DNA of 8,254 nt from Bacteroidia bacterium. GTDB taxonomy: Bacteria > Bacteroidota > Bacteroidia > AKYH767-A > OLB10. The position numbers and the translations under genes are program-made. The stretch covers positions 1-8,254 of the forward strand of contig JANWID010000243.1 of assembly GCA_025450095.1 (NCBI GenBank), given 5' to 3'. Positions within the stretch are counted from its first letter, which is position 1. Every line of letters begins with the position of its first letter. This document shows positions 1 to 7,112 of this stretch, piece after piece. Below the pieces are notes generated by a model. That model did not search any database and had not been told where the DNA came from. It worked only from the letters and a program-made list of their open reading frames with translations.

Positions 1-1660
1 CAGTCCAGGGTCCGCTTGCTGATGTGCCCGACTGCCAATGAATTGTTCCGACAGAACCGGATGCTATAGTATAGGTAAGATTGGTATTGCAACTTCCGGT
101 CAGAGGACCACTAATGTTTTTAGCTACCGGATTCACTACAGTGGCTGCAACGATATTTACCAGGTAATCTTCTGTTTCACCGAATTCATAGGTTCCGCAT
201 GGTGAAGGCACAGGTTCATCGAAATGAGTGATGACACGCATACCGGTTATACCAACTGTTGCGCATCCGGGAACTAAAATGTTTCCGTTGATAATAGTTC
301 CTGCAGGTTGCACTGTAGTCAGTGGTGAAAGAAATGCCAGTTCACCTGCATCGGTATAAGATCCGTTTTGATTAAAATCGATATAAACCGAAACATAATC
401 ACCATATGCTGTAGATCCGCATTGCCCGGCTTTCACACTAATAGGATGCGATTGCGACTGTGTGATATTTGGAATATTAGTAAATCCAATATAATTACTG
501 TACCGGTTTTGAACAGACCCGGCACCCGGTCCTACAGTTGAACATGTAGAGTTATTATTCAGTGTACCCAATGTTACATTCAATATATCTTCGTCAGCGG
601 AGGACGTGGCATTGCTTGTACAATAACATGGGAACTCTATTATTTGAATCGATGCAGTATTGGTCGATTGACCGCTGTTAGTACAAGTAACTCTCAGCCT
701 GTACCAGGTAGATGCAGATATCGATGTAGTGTGAGTGGAACTGGTAGCGCTTGCTATGTTGCTCCATGTACTGTTATCGGGCGATGATTGCCATTGGTAA
801 GTAAGATTCGAAAAGTTAAGCGGGTTCTGCAGGCTAAGTGTAAATGATTGCCCGGTACAAACAAATGTCAATGTAGAAGTTATTGCCCCTGGTGAAGGCG
901 TTCCGCTACATGCGGGTGCCGCTGGTGGTGTGAAACGATACAATCTTCCATTTCCAGGCCATGAAGTATTATTATTATTTGCTGTTGAAGTAGAAGTGGT
1001 ATTACTCGAAGCAGTGACTGAATGAAAACTTGCCGGTGTAGCAACATTTCCCCTGATACCAATTGAAGCGGATGAAGTACCTGAACTCAATCCGCTACCA
1101 TACCGGAATTCAATTACATTATTATTTTCATACAACCAGATCTGGAAAGTAGTACCCGGAGACTGAAGAATACCTGTATTCCGGGGAGCACGAACAAACC
1201 ATTCCACAATTCGGATCCTGTTGGGTGATGAATTTTTCAATACTGTGGTTACTTCGCCATTTCCCAAAAGTGGAGGAATATTCATATCATCCCACCACGG
1301 AAATAATTTTGGACGGTTGGTAGTGTTAACAATATCATTTGAGAATTGAGCAACAGTTCCGGTTCCTAATTTTAGAAAACCATCAGGTGTTACTGCAAAC
1401 TGCGTATACACAGTTCCCTCAAATGAAAAGTTGAAACCGATATTCTGGTTGCTACATGGGTCATCATCTTCACCAAGACCCAAAAGTTGTGTAGCACCAC
1501 TCATACCATCGAGTGATTGACCTGATTGAGTAGAGAAAGTGTAAGTGGAAGCTTGTTGAGCAAACAAAGTGTTGATGCTTGTTCCGCATAAGATGAACAT
1601 GCAAAGAACCGCCATCCATAACCATTTGTGATAAGTTTGTAGTAAAGATTTCGTTTCCAT
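1..1660 (-). CDS. Secreted multidomain protein with nidogen-like, Ig-like and GEVED domains (3' end outside window)
   Basis: The frame is open for 553 codons from the ATG at 1658-1660 to the window edge with no in-frame stop, so the C-terminus is missing. Residues 1-34 form a signal peptide (hydrophobic WMAVLCMFILCGTS, probable cleavage at LFA|QQ). Residues about 36-243 resemble the nidogen-like domain common in Bacteroidota surface proteins (GFNFSFEG, VTPDGFLKLG, FPWWDDMN, RLYRFTPP). Residues about 250-340 look Ig-like (YQWQSSPDNSTW). Residues about 345-503 are a GEVED domain, with VYIDFNQNG at 425-433 and GETEDYLVNI at 494-503. A further Ig-like domain begins near 512 (HWQSGTSASGPW). Such architectures are usually exported by T9SS and carry a C-terminal sorting domain, but none is visible here. 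Role is probably adhesion or surface binding; no catalytic motif is seen. An (ATT) run near 969-979 encodes a short Asn tract. Domain calls are by eye. Confidence 0.9.
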   Translation of the reverse strand, partial: METKSLLQTYHKWLWMAVLCMFILCGTSINTLFAQQASTYTFSTQSGQSLDGMSGATQLLGLGEDDDPCSNQNIGFNFSFEGTVYTQFAVTPDGFLKLGTGTVAQFSNDIVNTTNRPKLFPWWDDMNIPPLLGNGEVTTVLKNSSPNRIRIVEWFVRAPRNTGILQSPGTTFQIWLYENNNVIEFRYGSGLSSGTSSASIGIRGNVATPASFHSVTASSNTTSTSTANNNNTSWPGNGRLYRFTPPAAPACSGTPSPGAITSTLTFVCTGQSFTLSLQNPLNFSNLTYQWQSSPDNSTWSNIASATSSTHTTSISASTWYRLRVTCTNSGQSTNTASIQIIEFPCYCTSNATSSADEDILNVTLGTLNNNSTCSTVGPGAGSVQNRYSNYIGFTNIPNITQSQSHPISVKAGQCGSTAYGDYVSVYIDFNQNGSYTDAGELAFLSPLTTVQPAGTIINGNILVPGCATVGITGMRVITHFDEPVPSPCGTYEFGETEDYLVNIVAATVVNPVAKNISGPLTGSCNTNLTYTIASGSVGTIHWQSGTSASGPWT

Positions 1661-1745
1661 TATTGTGATTTAATTAAGGGTTTTTCTGTATAACAGTTTC
1701 TGTTGGTAAGATGGTATGATCCGGAAATCGCAGTTGAAAGAAAGC

Positions 1746-2048
1746 TCAGACAGCTAGGGAATTTTCTGGTAAATCCGATGGATGTGCCTCCAAAGCATAT
1801 AATGCTTTCTTCAGTACATTTAATGAATTAGCCGGGTAAAAGCTCCGCGCAGTGATTGGTGTGTTTTCTGTCCCGTCATGCGGGAATCCATCGCTAACAT
1901 TTGCGTTACAATCAGAAATCACAATAAATTTTGTATAGTCATTCCATATTCCCTGGTTACCGGAATCAAACCTGGAAATGTCGGCTGCTTGTGTGGTTAT
2001 TGCAGAACAGCCTAATATCAGAATGAAAATGGGGAATACTTTTCTCAT
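1746..2048 (-). CDS. Small secreted hypothetical protein (100 aa)
   Basis: I do not recognise this protein. It starts with a convincing signal peptide (MRKVFPIFILILGCSAITTQA, cleavage near residue 21-22), leaving about 78 mature residues. The mature part has an aromatic and Asn/Asp-rich first half (FDSGNQGIWNDYTKFIVISD) and a helix-like stretch (SLNVLKKALYALEAH) near the end. There is one Cys in the mature part and no lipobox that fits well, although a Cys sits inside the signal region (LGCS). It lies 85 bp upstream of the large secreted gene on the same strand, so co-transcription is possible but not demanded. A short open frame could arise by chance; the signal peptide and the lack of any competing frame favour a real gene. 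It could also be the 5' remnant of a longer decayed gene. Confidence 0.55.
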   Translation of the reverse strand: MRKVFPIFILILGCSAITTQAADISRFDSGNQGIWNDYTKFIVISDCNANVSDGFPHDGTENTPITARSFYPANSLNVLKKALYALEAHPSDLPENSLAV

Positions 2049-2264
2049 GGTTTTTGCCTATTCCTTCCCAAGTTAGCTGGATTGAATGATCAGTGCGGAA
2101 GTTTTTGGCGAATACAAGTGAAAAAAGGGTAAATCCTTGAATTTTTTAAAGGGAATTAACTTAACATCGGTGTTAGCTGTTTGTATTTCCAGTTTTTTTG
2201 ATTTATTACAACCTCAAAATCACATATTATTAGTAATCAATAAGATACATAAATACATGGAGAA

Positions 2265-2272
2265 TATTTTTG
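2265..2272 (+). promoter_or_regulatory. Candidate Bacteroidota -7 box (TATTTTTG)
   Basis: TATTTTTG matches the Bacteroidota sigma-ABfr -7 consensus TAnnTTTG exactly. It would place the transcription start near 2279, giving a leader of about 70 nt before the TTG codon at 2350. A clear -33 TTTG at the usual 19-21 nt spacing is not present, so this rests on the -7 element and its position only. Confidence 0.35.
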
Positions 2273-2316
2273 TAGAAAGCAATTGAATTATAGCGTCCTC
2301 CGAATTTGAAACACGC

Positions 2317-2348
2317 AATCCCTAATTTTTACAGTACAAGCAGGGATT
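2317..2348 (+). promoter_or_regulatory. Leader stem-loop abutting the TTG start
   Basis: AATCCCT at 2317-2323 pairs perfectly with AGGGATT at 2342-2348, with an 18-nt loop. The 3' arm ends one base before the TTG start codon at 2350. A hairpin here could restrict ribosome access or mark a regulated leader. Seven base pairs with a long loop is modest and may be chance. Confidence 0.3.
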
Positions 2349-2349
2349 T

Positions 2350-4185
2350 TTGAAAAAGCTGTCCTTAATATCCATCATCATCTTTTGTTTCATGAAAGTG
2401 TTACCGGCACAGACAACCACTGTTGTTTATGCTGAAAATTTTGACATTGGAAATGGTGGCTGGACGATAGGAGGATACAATGCTTCCTGGAGTTATGGAA
2501 TTCCTTCATTACCGCACATCAGTTCTGCTAATAATTGCTTTTCTACCGGAGATGCCGGTGCAGCATCATCTGAACCTTTTGCAGGATGTCCAATGGTAAG
2601 CGGTCCAACTACAATTGGAAATTTCTATAATTGTTGCGAGCGTTCTTTTGTTGAAAGTCCATCGATAAATCTGAGCGGAGTGAATTCTCCTCAACTGAGC
2701 CTGGAAATAAATCTGTATTGCGAACAAACATATGATGGTGCAAAAGTTCAGCTGTCAATCGATGGTGGTCTTACCTGGATGGACATTGGCCAATATACCG
2801 GTTCCGGGTATGGGACATTTCCTTCACAAATTAATTGCAGGGAACAAAACTGGTACAATAAGAATGTGATCAATTATCTGGATGGTACCGGTGGTGGCTG
2901 TTCCGGAGTAACAACATTTTTCGGAGGCAGCAGTACTGGGTGGAGTGGGGGTTGTTCACAGGCTGGTTCCGGTGCGTGTACCGGTTCCGATAATCATGGG
3001 TCAAACGGCTGGGTGACGGCTTCACATTGTATTCCCGCAGCGGCAAACAGTCCGGATGTAAAAATCAGGATCGTTTTTGGTGGCGGTTCACAGGTTTATG
3101 CCGATGGGCTAGCATTCGACAATGTAACAATAACCGACAGTTATCCGGTTGTTGCATTTTCATATTCACCTTCGGCAGGATGTAATGCTGGAATTTTGTT
3201 TAACAATACAACCGATTGCGGTGCTTCGTGGATGTGGGATTTTGGTCATCCTGGGTCTCCCGGAAATACTTCGGTTGTAATGGATCCTGATCATATTTTT
3301 CCTGCATCGGGTAATTATAATGTAACGCTGACTGCCACTGATTTTTGTGGCGGAATATCCTCTAGTATTCAAAGTGTAATAGTAAATGTGCCCACACCAC
3401 CTCAAATTAACAATATCACTTATACAGACCCATTGATTTGCGACAGCGTTTCGGGAACAATTTCGCTGCAGCTTGGAGCAACGGGAATTGCTCCATATGA
3501 AATTAGCTATCTGTTCAATAATGAACCCATTTTATTTTCAGGACTTACAGGAAATCCAATTATCATCACTGGTCTTTCACCGGGAAATTACGGCGTATTT
3601 ACAATTGTAGATGCCAATGGGTGTATGAATGATAATGACACATCTTTTATACTGCCTTATACTGCAGACAGTCTGTTTATAACAGCATACCCCGATACGG
3701 TAGTGCTGCCAGGAAACCCGGTTACATTACACGCATTAACGAATATACCATCCATATTCAACTGGTCACCTCCCGACGGACTTGATGATCCTGCTTCACC
3801 GGATCCGGTAGCTATGCCAGAAGCAACCACAACATATATTGTTACGGCAATTGATTCAGACGGATGTTCGGTTACAACAGAAGTAACTGTAACCATTGAC
3901 AATTCTCAACCCTGCCGGCAGTATTATATTCCAAATGCATTTACACCAAACAATGATCATAAAAACGATAGTTTCGGGGTGATTGTAAATCCGGTTCTTG
4001 ATCTGTCAAAATTTGAATTAAGAATTTACGACCGATGGGGCAGGACGGTATTTTTCAGCTCGGATCCCGCAAGTGGTTGGGATGGCTCTGATATGCCACC
4101 GGGACTCTATATTGTGATGGCGGATTTTGTTTGTGTCAATAAAAAATCATCAGCTTATACCGGGATCTTAAATCTTGTCCGGTAG
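2350..4185 (+). CDS. T9SS type B (CHU_C) sorting-domain surface protein with PKD domain
   Basis: The 611-residue protein begins at TTG; this is the only usable start after the in-frame stop at 2323-2325 that keeps the signal peptide (MKKLSLISIIIFCFMKVLPAQ). The first ATG, at codon 15, would leave too short a leader. Residues about 25-263 form a jelly-roll or MAM-like module (ENFDIGNGGW near 29-38, VQLSIDGGLTWMDIG at 133-147, DGLAFDNVTITD at 252-263). It carries ten Cys between 63 and 227 and a Gly/Ser-rich stretch at 179-220. Residues about 266-347 are a PKD domain (WMWDFG at 294-299, FPASGNYNVTLTATD at 317-331). Residues about 350-425 resemble SprB-type repeats (LSPGNYGVFTIVDANGC), and 440-516 is Ig-like. 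Residues 524-611 are the CHU_C domain (IPNAFTPNNDHKND, LRIYDRWGR, GWDGSDMPPGLYIV), the known signal for type B T9SS export. It is probably an adhesin-like or structural cell-surface protein; no enzyme motif is seen. Confidence 0.93.
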   Translation: MKKLSLISIIIFCFMKVLPAQTTTVVYAENFDIGNGGWTIGGYNASWSYGIPSLPHISSANNCFSTGDAGAASSEPFAGCPMVSGPTTIGNFYNCCERSFVESPSINLSGVNSPQLSLEINLYCEQTYDGAKVQLSIDGGLTWMDIGQYTGSGYGTFPSQINCREQNWYNKNVINYLDGTGGGCSGVTTFFGGSSTGWSGGCSQAGSGACTGSDNHGSNGWVTASHCIPAAANSPDVKIRIVFGGGSQVYADGLAFDNVTITDSYPVVAFSYSPSAGCNAGILFNNTTDCGASWMWDFGHPGSPGNTSVVMDPDHIFPASGNYNVTLTATDFCGGISSSIQSVIVNVPTPPQINNITYTDPLICDSVSGTISLQLGATGIAPYEISYLFNNEPILFSGLTGNPIIITGLSPGNYGVFTIVDANGCMNDNDTSFILPYTADSLFITAYPDTVVLPGNPVTLHALTNIPSIFNWSPPDGLDDPASPDPVAMPEATTTYIVTAIDSDGCSVTTEVTVTIDNSQPCRQYYIPNAFTPNNDHKNDSFGVIVNPVLDLSKFELRIYDRWGRTVFFSSDPASGWDGSDMPPGLYIVMADFVCVNKKSSAYTGILNLVR

Positions 4186-4195
4186 TTTTTATTTT
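4158..4195 (+). terminator. Weak candidate intrinsic terminator overlapping the stop codon
   Basis: TACCGG at 4158-4163 pairs with CCGGTA at 4179-4184 around a 15-nt loop, followed at once by GTTTTTATTTT. The stem lies inside the last codons and stop of the plus-strand gene. It has only six pairs and a long loop. On the minus strand the same hairpin is followed by a T-run only after about 11 nt, so a bidirectional role is doubtful. Confidence 0.3.
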
Positions 4196-4791
4196 AACCG
4201 CAGTTTTATTCCCAGTGCCAGGTTAAAAATGTCACCAAAACGCATGGTTGCTGAATTGAAAATATAATTGTGAAGCAGGAGATCATAGGTTCCAATTTCA
4301 TAGTATAAACCGGCTTCACGGAAACAATTATTCTTTTCAAAAACATAATTCACCCTGCTTCCTGCAGAAATTCCAATTCGAAAAGCGGATGAATAATCAT
4401 AATATCGCGCTGGGTATTGGTCACGGGGAGCTACAAAGAAAAACTGTTTTCCAAAAGTATAGGTTAGCGGAATACTTGCAGTTATTAATTCAATTTTAAC
4501 CCTGCTGCCAGCCTGAACACTATTAACAGGTATCCAGGTGTTTTTTAATGTTAGTGAATGAAGCGTTCCGCCCACCGGTTCCGGAACATAACCATACATG
4601 ATATCAAGCTCCATCTTTTCTTTCAAATAATTATAGCCAGGCCCAACTGCCAGAAAACCGATATTCCCGGCAAACTGAAGCTTTACATGATCCGGCACAT
4701 ACCATTTTCTTCCGGTTGTATCGGGGTTACCGGCATATACGCCGGCAACAGAAAGAAAAATAAAAAGAAGAGCAACGGGTATTATTTTCAT
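4189..4791 (-). CDS. Small outer-membrane beta-barrel-like protein (200 aa)
   Basis: A signal peptide (MKIIPVALLFIFLSVAGVYA, cleavage after residue 20) is followed by a run of alternating polar and hydrophobic segments typical of outer-membrane strands, for example VKLQFAGNIGFLAVGPGYNY, MELDIMYGYVPE, HSLTLKNTWIPV, VKIELITASIPLTYTF and FNLALGIKLRLK. There are no catalytic motifs. It resembles uncharacterised Bacteroidota envelope proteins with a YGYVPxxxGG-like signature, which I recall only in general terms. It does not end in an aromatic residue, as many barrels do. It is the last gene of a three-gene operon, 2 nt after the stop of the metallophosphoesterase lipoprotein, so coupled expression is likely. 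Its 3' end faces the plus-strand gene with 3 bp between stops. A role as a channel or a scaffold for the two upstream enzymes is inference. Confidence 0.85.
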   Translation of the reverse strand: MKIIPVALLFIFLSVAGVYAGNPDTTGRKWYVPDHVKLQFAGNIGFLAVGPGYNYLKEKMELDIMYGYVPEPVGGTLHSLTLKNTWIPVNSVQAGSRVKIELITASIPLTYTFGKQFFFVAPRDQYPARYYDYSSAFRIGISAGSRVNYVFEKNNCFREAGLYYEIGTYDLLLHNYIFNSATMRFGDIFNLALGIKLRLK

Positions 4792-4793
4792 TT

Positions 4794-5618
4794 TCAGAAT
4801 TGTTTTTGTTCAACATCAATTCCATCACTCCAGGTAGTGATAATGGAATACCCCCGGTCCAACATATCATCCGTGACCAGGTAAAGAACACCGTCGTCAT
4901 AATGATTAGCGAAATAAGTATCATGTGCATGTCCGTGCATGGACAAACGTACTTTTCCGGAATTGGCAAGGGAATTTGAATAGCCCTCTTCAAGATCCGG
5001 ATCAAAATCTGAGTGAAAAGGTGCCACATGACATAACACGAAAATATTCTCGTTACCCGCGGTATTTATTAATTCCTGATTTAACCAGTCAAGCGATGGA
5101 ACGGCACCGTTAAAGTCATACTCCCGGGAATTGGAATTAAGGCAGATGAATTTATTTCCTTTACAAGTAAAAGCAAAATCGGTTTTTCCGAACATTTCTT
5201 CATACACCTTTTCGCCGTTGGCCAGTAAATCGTGGTTGCCTATTATTGTTACAAATGGCAAATGAAAACCACGAAGTATATTAAGGGTTTCAAGAAATTC
5301 TGTTTGCAGGCCAAATGTTGTGATATCTCCTGCAATCAGGATAAAATCGATTCCCTCCATAGCATTTGCTTTAGCTACGAATTCCTCCAGGTCCTCATAG
5401 TCATGATGCGGATCAGCAATAACAATAAAACGCAGCGTATCAGCATCAGAAAGAGATTGTATCCGGTCTATATTTTTCTGGTTTATATTTTTATCCTTTT
5501 CAGCAAGCAACACTTCGTTTGGATTATACTGAAAAGGATCATTGCAGGAGAATTCCGGCGCCAGGATTACTAATAACAGGACACCTGAAATGGTAATATA
5601 AAATTTTTTAAGGTTCAT
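4794..5618 (-). CDS. Calcineurin-like metallophosphoesterase lipoprotein
   Basis: The 274-residue protein has an N-terminal lipoprotein signal with Cys at 25 (LAPEFSC; the residues before it fit Bacteroidota lipoboxes loosely), so it is probably anchored to an envelope membrane. The calcineurin-like metal-site motifs appear in order: D69-x-H71 (IADPHHD), G97-D98 (AGDIT), G127-N128-H129-D130, H197 (LCHVAPF) and G229-H230-A231-H232. These bind two metal ions and hydrolyse phosphomonoesters or phosphodiesters; the substrate cannot be read from sequence. All expected ligands are present, so activity is likely. The start codon overlaps the stop of the upstream phospholipase-like gene as ATGA, and the barrel gene follows 2 nt downstream. 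The context suggests it acts on a product of the phospholipase C-like enzyme (for example a phospho-headgroup), or on another envelope phosphoester; this is inference. Confidence 0.92.
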   Translation of the reverse strand: MNLKKFYITISGVLLLVILAPEFSCNDPFQYNPNEVLLAEKDKNINQKNIDRIQSLSDADTLRFIVIADPHHDYEDLEEFVAKANAMEGIDFILIAGDITTFGLQTEFLETLNILRGFHLPFVTIIGNHDLLANGEKVYEEMFGKTDFAFTCKGNKFICLNSNSREYDFNGAVPSLDWLNQELINTAGNENIFVLCHVAPFHSDFDPDLEEGYSNSLANSGKVRLSMHGHAHDTYFANHYDDGVLYLVTDDMLDRGYSIITTWSDGIDVEQKQF

Positions 5619-6850
5619 TGTACTAAGTTGTGTGAGTTCATAGCTGTTACAGATTCCCGGATCGTCTTAATTTTACTTTTTTGATATTTCTGTGAGATAA
5701 CCGGAGCTGAATAAAATTCCGAAAGATTCCTTTTTAAGGCTGGCTGTACGTTTTGAAAATCATTCCTGTTAAGCTTTTTTAATAATTTGTAATAGGTATC
5801 ATCTGCCAGCTCATAAGATCCGGGGACGGTTTTCAAGCCGGTATCAAAATTTATATTTTCAAGTTGCAGGCTTCCGTTTTGGAGTTGTAGGAGTGATTTT
5901 TTATAATTCTTTACTATAACCCTGAAGCTGTTTTCAAAAATCTTTTCGACCTCTGCATTAGGCTCTTTATACTTCAAACCGGATGTAGGTCCCAATTTTG
6001 GAACGATGCCGATCACGAATGATAATAAAATTGTTTTCGGTCCCGGCCACCCAAATTCCTTCTTGTATTCTTTTCTATTGAGTCGTTGCGTATAACTTTT
6101 CCTGTCAGCCAGCGGGTTGAGTTTCATTATAAAATTATTTCGCCACCTCCATGCATCTTCAGTAAGTTCCGGTATCAGGGTTTTTACTGCAAAACGGAAG
6201 GTCTCGATGGCTACGGTCATACTTCCAAAAATATCTTCCAGTTCAAGACCATATGTTTTTAAAAAAGCTTTTCTTAAAACCGGTTCACTCACTTTAAAAC
6301 TCACAAACTTCCTCTTGGCATCCAGGTCATAATTTCCGTTTGCCGTTTGAATAACATCGAAACCGAATTCCACACGGGTATGTTGGGAGCAACATTTTTC
6401 AAATGCAACTGATTCACCATATTTCTTCTTTAAATCCGGATAAAGAATGGGCACAGCCAAATTGGTACCCAATGAATGACCGAATCTGTCTGCCTGGTAA
6501 TGGCAAAGCAATCCTATACCGAAAGCATATTCATTGATATTCTCTGCATCGTGAATTACATTCTCAATAAAATCACCACTCCTTACATAATGTACCAGGT
6601 TCGTGAAAAGAATACTCCCCATTGGTGAATATCCGATATCAGGCATCAATGCCCCACCGTACAGGTACGCATAAGCATCGTTAAGTTCTTTCTCGTTTGC
6701 GTCGGGATATTTTAGCTTTAACAACGGAAGAATGGATTCTTTCCAGGTCTCATCAATTACTGCCTGGTGTGAAAGCAAAGCAAAAGCTATTGATGGTGTA
6801 CAATAACAGGTTAAGAAAAGGATTATAATGAAGCAGCTTTTTTTCATCAT
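5615..6850 (-). CDS. Secreted zinc-dependent phospholipase C-like protein
   Basis: The 411-residue protein has a signal peptide (residues 1 to about 24, SIAFA|LLSH). Two adjacent ATGs at 6848-6850 and 6845-6847 can serve as start; the second gives the more usual MKKS. The region 25-165 matches the zinc-dependent phospholipase C / GPLD1 family: SH28, GGALMPD71IG, NLVH87YV, LLCH117YQAD121RFGH125 and H157TRVE161. The order, and the H-x3-D and H-x3-E spacings, parallel the ligands of Bacillus cereus phospholipase C as I recall them (H14, D55, H69, H118, D122, H128, H142, E146). The family cleaves the glycerol-phosphate bond of phospholipids or GPI anchors, giving diacylglycerol and a phospho-headgroup. 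The N-terminal Trp ligand of the B. cereus enzyme has no obvious equivalent. About 250 residues after the last ligand are lysine-rich and mostly helical in appearance, with no motif I recognise. It is the first gene of the three-gene operon, overlapping the metallophosphoesterase gene by 4 nt. Confidence 0.87.
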   Translation of the reverse strand: MMKKSCFIIILFLTCYCTPSIAFALLSHQAVIDETWKESILPLLKLKYPDANEKELNDAYAYLYGGALMPDIGYSPMGSILFTNLVHYVRSGDFIENVIHDAENINEYAFGIGLLCHYQADRFGHSLGTNLAVPILYPDLKKKYGESVAFEKCCSQHTRVEFGFDVIQTANGNYDLDAKRKFVSFKVSEPVLRKAFLKTYGLELEDIFGSMTVAIETFRFAVKTLIPELTEDAWRWRNNFIMKLNPLADRKSYTQRLNRKEYKKEFGWPGPKTILLSFVIGIVPKLGPTSGLKYKEPNAEVEKIFENSFRVIVKNYKKSLLQLQNGSLQLENINFDTGLKTVPGSYELADDTYYKLLKKLNRNDFQNVQPALKRNLSEFYSAPVISQKYQKSKIKTIRESVTAMNSHNLVQ

Positions 6851-6919
6851 GATAAGGTAGTTGAATCGTTATTAGTCGTAGCTCAATATTGGTTTATCAG
6901 TATAACTACCTGGCATGTC

Positions 6920-6939
6920 TGAAAATGATATCACTTTCA
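6920..6939. promoter_or_regulatory. 20-bp near-perfect palindrome, candidate operator
   Basis: TGAAAATGAT is followed directly by ATCACTTTCA, a dyad with nine of ten pairs matching and no spacer. It ends 69 bp upstream of the ATG of the phospholipase C-like gene. Spacer-free dyads of this length are typical binding sites for dimeric regulators. No regulator gene is in the window, so the assignment to control of the operon is inference. Confidence 0.3.
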
Positions 6940-7112
6940 TTCATTCCACCGAAATGGATCAAGCAACTTTCTTTCCAGAAGAATTAAGTCGGTTATATTG
7001 CCGAATAAAAGTGAAATCAGCAGAAGTATCACCCCATACTATGGCTTATACTCCACACAAAAGTTAAACGGTGATACAAAAATCTGCCAAAAAGTTATGG
7101 ACAAACACGAGC

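Larger units (their letters stand above)
2049..2349. other. Divergent intergenic region with 5' leader of the TTG-started gene
   Basis: This 301-bp AT-rich gap separates the small minus-strand gene from the plus-strand type B sorting-domain gene, so it should hold promoters for both. On the plus strand there is one good -7 box and one hairpin next to the start, listed separately. For the minus-strand gene the best match to TAnnTTTG is TGATTTTG at 2215-2222, which has one mismatch and lies far from the start, so I do not call it. No coding frame, tRNA or repeat is seen. Confidence 0.6.

Noticed and set aside
880..1062. Minus-strand open frame of 60 codons inside the large secreted gene
   Set aside because: It is a shadow frame; the 553-codon frame on the same strand contains the recognisable domains.
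1670..1677. TTAATTAA palindrome just upstream of the large secreted gene
   Set aside because: It is a short palindrome made only of A and T and expected by chance in AT-rich DNA.
2162..2175. Small hairpin TAACA-TCGG-TGTTA in the divergent intergenic region
   Set aside because: The stem has five pairs, no T-run follows and it is not placed at a start or stop, so it is likely chance.
4727..5029. Minus-strand open frame of 100 codons across the junction of the lipoprotein and barrel genes
   Set aside because: It is an out-of-frame overlap of two well-supported genes that are joined by a 2-nt gap.
5232..5573. Plus-strand open frame of 113 codons opposite the metallophosphoesterase gene
   Set aside because: It is antisense to a protein with a full set of catalytic motifs, and its translation is low-quality, Lys/Ile/Cys-rich sequence without domains.
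7058..7091. Possible minus-strand promoter (TTTG, 22-nt spacer, AACTTTTG) for the phospholipase operon
   Set aside because: The -7 box has a mismatch at a key base, the spacer is longer than usual and the implied leader is about 200 nt.
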